Part shown: one piece after another, positions 6,403 to 10,492 of the stretch
How the letters are laid out: each line of letters opens with the position of its first letter
Position numbering within the stretch: the stretch's first letter is position 1
From: Mxb001 sp044360385
GTDB lineage: Bacteria; Actinomycetota; Actinomycetes; S36-B12
Assembly: GCA_044360385.1 (NCBI GenBank)
Contig: JBIKKK010000065.1
Span: 1-10,492 of the forward strand
Length of the DNA stretch: 10,492 nucleotides
Direction of reading: 5' to 3'
Translations under genes and position numbers: made by a program
Notes under the pieces: generated by a model
Database searches by the model: none
The model's input: only the letters and a program-made list of their open reading frames with translations
Told to the model about the DNA's origin: nothing

Positions 6403-6949
6403 TCGCGGCGATCGCGCCGAGAGGGACTGTGACCCTGCGCCGAACCGCCTCGGGGCGCCGCGGCTCGCCCGGGTCGTGCTCAGCAAGATCTAGATGATCG
6501 GCACCGACGGCATCGATCGTGCCGTCGAGGGGCACCGCGCCTATCCGTGACACCCGCACCACGCTGCGCTGGCGCGCCCAGGCGCGGGCGACGCTGGCCA
6601 GTCCGAGTCGCTCACTCGGCGACATTGGCTCGCGTGCACTGCTGCCGAGCTCGATGACGGAGGCGATCCCCCACGCTGCCACTGCCCAATCCCCCTCGTC
6701 GGCAGCGAGGACGACGACATCGCGGCCCACGGCGGCGATGTCGCCCACGACCTGGCCTGAGCCCACGATCTCGAGGCTCGCGCGACTCTGACCGCGTAGC
6801 CGATCCAGCAGGCGCGCCTCCGCGCGAGCTGCGCGCTCCATCTCCGCGATATCCGCATCGAGCGCAGCCGCATCGGCTGCGGCGACCTCGGCGGCTATTC
6901 CCGCAAGGAGATCGTCGAAGCGCGCAGAGCCGCTGATCGGTTCATCCAC
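6389..6949 (-). CDS. Uncharacterised actinobacterial protein: helical N-terminus plus two Sm/SH3-like segments
   Basis: A 186-residue protein of unknown function. Residues 9-54 are Ala/Glu/Arg-rich and likely form one long helix or coiled coil. Two similar beta-type segments follow. The first has GDIAAVGRDVVVLAADEGD (69-87) and ends WGIASVIEL. The second has GTIDAVGADHLDLAEHDPG (143-161) and ends VPLGAIAAIRR. Each reads G-x-I-x-A-V-G-x-D then a hydrophobic strand and ends in an A-I motif, which suggests a duplicated small barrel fold. I recall similar proteins beside small HTH genes in other actinobacteria, without a known role. The start is uncertain. GTG at 6949 is preferred because it places the conserved RFDDLLAGIAAE near the N-terminus and because TACGCT lies 6 nt upstream, the pattern of a leaderless start. 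ATG at 7018 would add 23 residues. The 3' end overlaps the HTH gene tail to tail by 14 nt. Confidence 0.7.
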   Translation of the reverse strand: MDEPISGSARFDDLLAGIAAEVAAADAAALDADIAEMERAARAEARLLDRLRGQSRASLEIVGSGQVVGDIAAVGRDVVVLAADEGDWAVAAWGIASVIELGSSAREPMSPSERLGLASVARAWARQRSVVRVSRIGAVPLDGTIDAVGADHLDLAEHDPGEPRRPEAVRRRVTVPLGAIAAIRRR

Positions 6950-6965
6950 AGCGAGAGCGTACGCG

Positions 6966-6995
6966 TTGACTCCCCCGGTGCGGGCGGCGTGCAAT
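6966..6995 (+). promoter_or_regulatory. Possible promoter of the Rv3235-like gene
   Basis: TTGACT (6966-6971) and TGCAAT (6990-6995) are separated by 18 nt. RNA would start near 7002, leaving a leader of about 78 nt before the ATG at 7080. A small inverted repeat, GTGCA-A-TGCAC (6989-6999), covers the -10 element and could be an operator. The -35 is good and the -10 mediocre. Confidence 0.35.
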
Positions 6996-7079
6996 GCACA
7001 TCCGGCACCAAACGACATCAAATGAGATCAACCCGCATCGAGTTCCATCAGTCGGGCTATCGCACTGTAGGAGGCAACC

Positions 7080-7556
7080 ATGTCCGTCACGTCACTCGCG
7101 ACCGAAGACCCACTCCCCCTCGAGTGGGAGATCCCGGGCGGCCTGCCCGCGATCCCGCCGCCAGCCCGGCACCTGCGCCTGGTGGCGCCCCCGCCCGAGC
7201 CGCTGCCCGTCGAAGGCGGGCGGCTTCCCGCACCTGCGCCGTGGGTTGCCCGCCTTGCGCCCGCGATCCTCGAGGTGGCCGCGGGCGAGCGCCCAGCGGG
7301 GCAGTTGACCCGATGGGTCACACGCGACATCCGCGAGACCCTCGCGCGCCGCGGCGCGGCGGCACTGCGTCACCCGGCGGGCAAGGCGCGCGCTCCCCAG
7401 TGCCGGCGGGTCCGCTCCGTGCGCGTGACCTCCCCCGCCCCGGGCATCGTCGAGGCGAGCGCCGTGGTCATCGGAGCCGAGCGGGCACGCGCGGTGGCCC
7501 TGCGCCTCGAGGTTGTCCGCGGCCGCTGGCTGGCCACCGCCGTCGAATTGGGCTGA
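7080..7556 (+). CDS. Rv3235-family protein (conserved actinobacterial, function unknown)
   Basis: A 158-residue protein. Its first 60 residues are proline-rich and of low complexity, probably disordered. The folded part (about 60-158) runs from WVARLAPAILEVAAGERPAGQLTRW, through an Arg-rich helix and a CRRVRSVRVTSPAPGIVEASAVV strand region, to RARAVALRLEVVRGRWLATAVEL at the C-terminus. This pattern of a predicted helix pair, a strand carrying PAPG, and a closing GRW.T.. strand matches the family named after M. tuberculosis Rv3235, as I recall it. No signal peptide, membrane helix or catalytic motif is visible. GGAGG at 7070-7074, 5 nt before the ATG, fixes the start. It is divergent from the Sm-like-repeat gene and 47 nt before the GntR gene, which has its own promoter. 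No function can be assigned. Confidence 0.75.
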   Translation: MSVTSLATEDPLPLEWEIPGGLPAIPPPARHLRLVAPPPEPLPVEGGRLPAPAPWVARLAPAILEVAAGERPAGQLTRWVTRDIRETLARRGAAALRHPAGKARAPQCRRVRSVRVTSPAPGIVEASAVVIGAERARAVALRLEVVRGRWLATAVELG

Positions 7557-7568
7557 GGCACCTCGATC

Positions 7569-7597
7569 TTGACCTCTTGTGCGGATGTCCGTACATT
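7569..7597 (+). promoter_or_regulatory. Sigma-70-type promoter of the GntR regulator gene
   Basis: TTGACC (7569-7574) and TACATT (7592-7597) are spaced by exactly 17 nt; the -35 matches 5 of 6 bases and the -10 matches 4 of 6. The start of RNA, 6 to 7 nt after the -10, falls at or next to the GTG at 7604, so the mRNA would be leaderless. No Shine-Dalgarno is present, which fits. Confidence 0.7.
7585..7596. promoter_or_regulatory. Candidate GntR autoregulatory operator
   Basis: ATGT-CCGT-ACAT is an inverted repeat with 4-bp arms overlapping the -10 element of the gntR promoter. The TGT...ACA half-site layout resembles operators bound by GntR/HutC regulators. Binding here would block RNA polymerase, so negative autoregulation is the natural reading. 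It is inferred from position and symmetry only. Confidence 0.45.
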
Positions 7598-7603
7598 TGA
7601 GCG

Positions 7604-8401
7604 GTGACGTCTCCCGCCCCGCTCGGCACGACCGCGGGACCGCGGCTGCCTGATCGCAGCGACCCCCTCCCGCTGTGGGCCCAGGTGCGCGCGGACCTGC
7701 GCCGGCGCATTGAGGCTGGGGACTTCGCGGCGGGATTCCCCGGTGAGCTCACCCTCACCGAGGAGTACGAGGTGAGCCGTCACACGATCCGCGAAGCACT
7801 GCGCGTGCTCCGCAGCGACGGGGTGCTGCGCAGTCAGCGCGGCCGGCCCACCGTCGTCGAGCCCACGGTCTACCGGCAGAGCCTCGGCGCCCTCTCCTCT
7901 CTCTTCGAGTCCGTCGCCGCCCAGGGCGCGACTCCGCGCAGCGATGTCCTGCGTCTCGCGACGACGGTCAATGCGTCGGTCTCGGCAGAACTCGGTCTGC
8001 CCGGCGACACCGATCTCGTGGTCATCGAGCGACTGCGCTATGCCGATGACCAGCCCATCGCTCATGACGTGTCCTGGCTGCCCGCGGATATCGCGCGTCC
8101 GCTACTCGAGCGCGATCTCTCGCACGCAGCTCTGTACGCCGAACTTCAGAGTCTCGGTATTTCGATCGACGGCGGCTCCGAGCGCGTGATTGCCGAGCGC
8201 GCACCGCGCCACATCGCCGAGTCGCTGGGGCTGTCTCCCGACTCCCCCGTCCTGCTCCTCGAGCGCCGAGCGACCGCGCAAGGGCGTCCCGTCGAGTGGC
8301 GCGAGACCCACGTCCGGGCGGATCGGTTCGCCCTCGAAGCCGCGTGGACGAGCCATGGCTCGACCCTCACCGCCGCCGTCGAAGGAATCTCGCGGCCATG
8401 A
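7604..8401 (+). CDS. GntR-family transcriptional regulator, HutC subfamily (UTRA domain)
   Basis: A 265-residue DNA-binding regulator. The N-terminal winged helix (about 22-86) has PLWAQVRADLRRRIEAGD, then LTLTEEYEVSRHTIREALRVL with the recognition helix, then GVLRSQRGRPTVV. A UTRA-type effector-binding domain (about 100-250) follows, with VVIERLRYADDQPIAHDVSWLP, SERVIAERAPRHIAESLGL, VLLLERRATAQGRPVEWRETHVRADRF in the usual order. Members repress genes for uptake or breakdown of a small molecule that binds UTRA; the ligand here is unknown. The start is GTG at 7604, the likely transcription start itself. The stop overlaps the ATG of the TauE/SafE permease as ATGA, so regulator and permease are translationally coupled and the permease is the most likely target. 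The 20-residue N-terminal tail before the DNA-binding domain is Pro/Gly-rich and of no obvious function. Confidence 0.9.
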   Translation: MTSPAPLGTTAGPRLPDRSDPLPLWAQVRADLRRRIEAGDFAAGFPGELTLTEEYEVSRHTIREALRVLRSDGVLRSQRGRPTVVEPTVYRQSLGALSSLFESVAAQGATPRSDVLRLATTVNASVSAELGLPGDTDLVVIERLRYADDQPIAHDVSWLPADIARPLLERDLSHAALYAELQSLGISIDGGSERVIAERAPRHIAESLGLSPDSPVLLLERRATAQGRPVEWRETHVRADRFALEAAWTSHGSTLTAAVEGISRP

Positions 8402-9348
8402 TCGTGGTCGCCGGCGTCCTGGCCGTCTTCATTGGCATGGCCGTGGGCCTCCTCGGCGGAGGCGGCTCCATCCTCACCACGCCGCTCCTCATCTACGTGG
8501 TCGGCTTCGACGCCAAGCAGGCCATCGCGGCAAGCCTCTTCGTCGTCGGCGTCACCTCGATCTTCGGCCTCATCAGCCATGCCCGCGCGGGTCGCGTCGT
8601 GTGGCGCATCGGCCTGATCTTCGGCGGAGCCGGCATGGTGGGCGCCTTCATCGGGGGCCAGATCGGCGCGCGCCTCCCGAGTGCTCTCCTGCTCGCCGCC
8701 TTCGCGGTGATGATGGGCATCACCGCCGTTGCGATGATCCGCGGTCGCAAGCAGGTCCCCGGTAAGGCACACACGGGCCTGCCCGTCTTCCGCATCCTCC
8801 TCGACGGCCTCGTCGTCGGGTTCGTCACGGGACTCGTCGGAGCCGGCGGCGGCTTCCTTGTCGTGCCCGCACTCGCGCTCCTTGCGGGCCTCGCGATGCC
8901 CAAGGCCGTCGCGACATCACTGCTCGTCGTCGCGATGAAGTCATTTGCCGGCCTCGCGGGCTACATCTTCGTCTTCGGCCAGGGCTCCTTCATCAGTATC
9001 AACCCGCAGACCCAGATCAACTGGTCCGTCACACTCATCATCACCGGAGCCGCGATCGTCGGCGCCCTCGTGGGCAGCGCCATCGTGGGCCGAATCCATC
9101 CGGACAAGCTCCGCAAGGCCTTCGGCTACTTCGTCCTAATCATGGCGGTCTTCATCCTCAGCCAGCAGATCGGCTTCGCCGTGCTCGACTACGCCCGCAC
9201 CGGTTGGCTCCAGGCAGCTGAGGTCATCGCCGGGGCTGTGGCCATCATCGCTGTCTTCACGTGGATCATCCGCCGGCCAGCCCAGGTGGCGGTGGCTGAT
9301 TTCGGTGAGTCGACCGGCGACTCGTCCACACGCTCCGAGAAGTCCTAG
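8398..9348 (+). CDS. TauE/SafE (TSUP) family membrane transporter
   Basis: A 316-residue integral membrane protein with about eight to ten hydrophobic segments (roughly 2-20, 40-60, 70-90, 93-113, 133-157, 168-193, 209-231, 242-262, 272-292). The two family half-repeats are clear: GLLGGGGSILTTPLL (17-31) followed by AIAASLFVVGVTSIFGL, and GLVGAGGGFLVVPAL (145-159) followed by AVATSLLVVAMKSFAGLAGY. Family members export or import sulfite, sulfoacetate or other small organic sulfur or carboxylate anions. The frame is open further upstream, but ATG at 8398 is chosen because it gives the ATGA overlap with gntR and starts directly at the first membrane helix, with AAGGA 11 nt before it. The hydrophilic C-terminus (295-316) is Ser-rich and probably cytoplasmic. 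Substrate specificity cannot be read from sequence; regulation by the adjacent GntR protein is likely. Confidence 0.9.
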   Translation: MIVVAGVLAVFIGMAVGLLGGGGSILTTPLLIYVVGFDAKQAIAASLFVVGVTSIFGLISHARAGRVVWRIGLIFGGAGMVGAFIGGQIGARLPSALLLAAFAVMMGITAVAMIRGRKQVPGKAHTGLPVFRILLDGLVVGFVTGLVGAGGGFLVVPALALLAGLAMPKAVATSLLVVAMKSFAGLAGYIFVFGQGSFISINPQTQINWSVTLIITGAAIVGALVGSAIVGRIHPDKLRKAFGYFVLIMAVFILSQQIGFAVLDYARTGWLQAAEVIAGAVAIIAVFTWIIRRPAQVAVADFGESTGDSSTRSEKS

Positions 9349-9368
9349 GACCCGGGCCGCCCCAGGCG

Positions 9369-9374
9369 TAGCGT
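9369..9374 (+). promoter_or_regulatory. Possible -10 element giving a leaderless start of the class V enzyme
   Basis: TAGCGT lies 6 nt before the GTG at 9381, the spacing expected if RNA begins at the start codon. No Shine-Dalgarno precedes the GTG. The -35 region is poor. The gene may also be read from the upstream permease transcript, since only 32 nt separate them and no terminator is seen. Confidence 0.35.
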
Positions 9375-9380
9375 GGCGCC

Positions 9381-10492
9381 GTGACCGACGACCTGCCGAT
9401 CCTCGAGCGCATCCGCTCATCGGTAATCGGCGAGGACAGCGTCATGCACGGCCCCTTCGGCCCGCGCCGCGTCACCTATGCCGACTACACCGCGAGCGGG
9501 CGGGCCCTGACCTTCATTGAGGACTTCATCCGCGACGCCGTGCTGCCGACATATGCCAACACCCACACCGAGTCGAGCGGTACGGGCCTGCAGACCACGC
9601 GTCTGCGCGAGGACGCGCGTCGCATCATCCGCGACGCGGTGCATGGCGATGACTCGACATGCGTGATCTTCGCCGGCAGCGGGTGCACCGGTGCCGTCGA
9701 CCGGCTGGTGGGCATCCTCAACCTGCGCATCCCGGCCGATCTCGACGCCCGCTACGGCTTCAGTGACTCGATTCCCGCGTCGGAGCGTCCCGTCGTACTC
9801 GTCGGGCCCTTCGAGCACCACAGCAATGAACTGCCGTGGCGCGAGTCGATCGCGGACCTCGTCACCATCCCGGAGGACCGCGACGGCCACATCGATCTCG
9901 AGGCGCTCGAGACAGCCCTGCGCGAGCATCGCGAGCGCCCCCTCGTCATCGGGGCCTTCAGCGCGGCCAGCAATGTCACGGGCATCCTCACCAACACCGA
10001 TGCCGTGACGGAGCTGCTCCACCAGTACGGCGCCCTCGCGGTCTGGGACTACGCAGCGGCCGCGCCCTACGTCGACATCGACATGCATCCCGGGGATCCG
10101 GCGATCGCCAAAGACGCCGTGGTGCTGTCACCGCACAAGTTCGTCGGCGGCCCCGGCACGCCCGGTGTTCTCATCATTCGCCGCGACCTGCTGGCCAACA
10201 CCGTGCCCGTCGTCGTGGGTGGCGGCACCGTGGCCTACGTCAACGCCGAGGAGCACGTCTACCTCGATGATCCCGTGCACCGCGAGGAGGCGGGCACCCC
10301 GGCGATCATCGAGTCGATCCGAGCGGGCCTGGTCTTCCAGTTGAAGGCGGCTGTCGGCGTCGACGTCATTAAGGAGCGTGAGGAGGAACTGCTCCACCGC
10401 GCCGTCGCGTCGTGGAGTGCGCATCCCCGCATCGACATCCTGGGCAATCCCGAGGTCGATCGCCTGTCGATCATCTCCTTCACGATCCGCGC
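9381..10492 (+). CDS. Class V aminotransferase-fold PLP enzyme, cysteine desulfurase-like (C-terminus beyond window)
   Basis: The first 370 residues of a PLP-dependent fold-type I enzyme of the class V (NifS/SufS) superfamily. Visible motifs: YADYTASGRAL (33-43) and YANTHTESSGTG (58-69) near the N-terminus, the cofactor phosphate loop FAGSGCTGAVDRL (97-109), EHHSNELPWR (145-154) with the histidine that stacks on PLP, SAASNVTGIL (194-203), the aspartate in VWDYAAAAPY (Asp223) and the Schiff-base lysine in SPHKFVGGPGTPG (Lys253), then EEAGTP (302-307). The cofactor machinery is therefore complete. The loop that would carry a desulfurase cysteine is not reached, so desulfurase, selenocysteine lyase or another class V reaction remain open. 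The start is GTG at 9381 by frame and the likely leaderless -10; the next Met is at residue 22. The gene follows the TauE/SafE permease by 32 nt on the same strand. Confidence 0.85.
   Translation, partial: MTDDLPILERIRSSVIGEDSVMHGPFGPRRVTYADYTASGRALTFIEDFIRDAVLPTYANTHTESSGTGLQTTRLREDARRIIRDAVHGDDSTCVIFAGSGCTGAVDRLVGILNLRIPADLDARYGFSDSIPASERPVVLVGPFEHHSNELPWRESIADLVTIPEDRDGHIDLEALETALREHRERPLVIGAFSAASNVTGILTNTDAVTELLHQYGALAVWDYAAAAPYVDIDMHPGDPAIAKDAVVLSPHKFVGGPGTPGVLIIRRDLLANTVPVVVGGGTVAYVNAEEHVYLDDPVHREEAGTPAIIESIRAGLVFQLKAAVGVDVIKEREEELLHRAVASWSAHPRIDILGNPEVDRLSIISFTIR

Noticed and set aside
8296..8397. N-terminal extension of the TauE/SafE protein inside gntR
   Set aside because: It would overlap the UTRA coding region by over 100 nt and adds an Arg/Pro-rich tail; the ATGA start at 8398 begins directly with the first membrane helix.
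9417..10088. A 223-codon minus-strand open frame
   Set aside because: Antisense to the class V enzyme, whose PLP motifs are all in the plus-strand frame.

Overview
The window is GC-rich, gene-dense DNA with GTG starts, ATGA overlaps between genes and probable leaderless starts. These traits, and the families present (large NAD-dependent glutamate dehydrogenase, WS/DGAT acyltransferase, an Rv3235-like protein, CpaE-like and SAF proteins beside a small excisionase-type regulator), point to a high-GC actinomycete (Actinomycetota). I cannot name the genus. The region looks like ordinary chromosome: I see no transposase, integrase, tRNA, rRNA, CRISPR array or phage gene. No stretch over 300 bases lacks a gene.

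Left block, minus strand, 6035 down to 1. Six tightly packed genes probably form one transcription unit, read in this order: SAF-domain membrane protein, CpaE/MinD-like ATPase, HAD-family hydrolase, WS/DGAT acyltransferase, patatin-like phospholipase, and the N-terminal 328 residues of NAD-glutamate dehydrogenase, which runs off the left edge. Gaps are -4, 9, 38, 15 and 21 nt. The first two genes resemble assembly and localisation parts of Tad/Flp pili, but no other Tad gene is visible. The middle genes can make and hydrolyse neutral lipid. The last gene feeds glutamate carbon into the TCA cycle. A perfect 14-bp palindrome lies in the 38-nt gap.

Middle, 6036-7556. A 166-nt divergent promoter region separates the SAF gene from a 66-residue excisionase-like helix-turn-helix gene. 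The helix-turn-helix gene overlaps by 14 nt, tail to tail, a minus-strand gene for an uncharacterised protein with a helical N-terminus and two similar beta-type segments. A second divergent region leads to an Rv3235-family gene on the plus strand.

Right block, plus strand, 7604-10492. A GntR/HutC-type regulator with a very good promoter and a likely leaderless GTG start overlaps by ATGA a TauE/SafE (TSUP) permease. A class V PLP-dependent enzyme related to cysteine desulfurases follows and runs off the right edge. The three may form a small sulfur-related module. That reading is inference from families and spacing.
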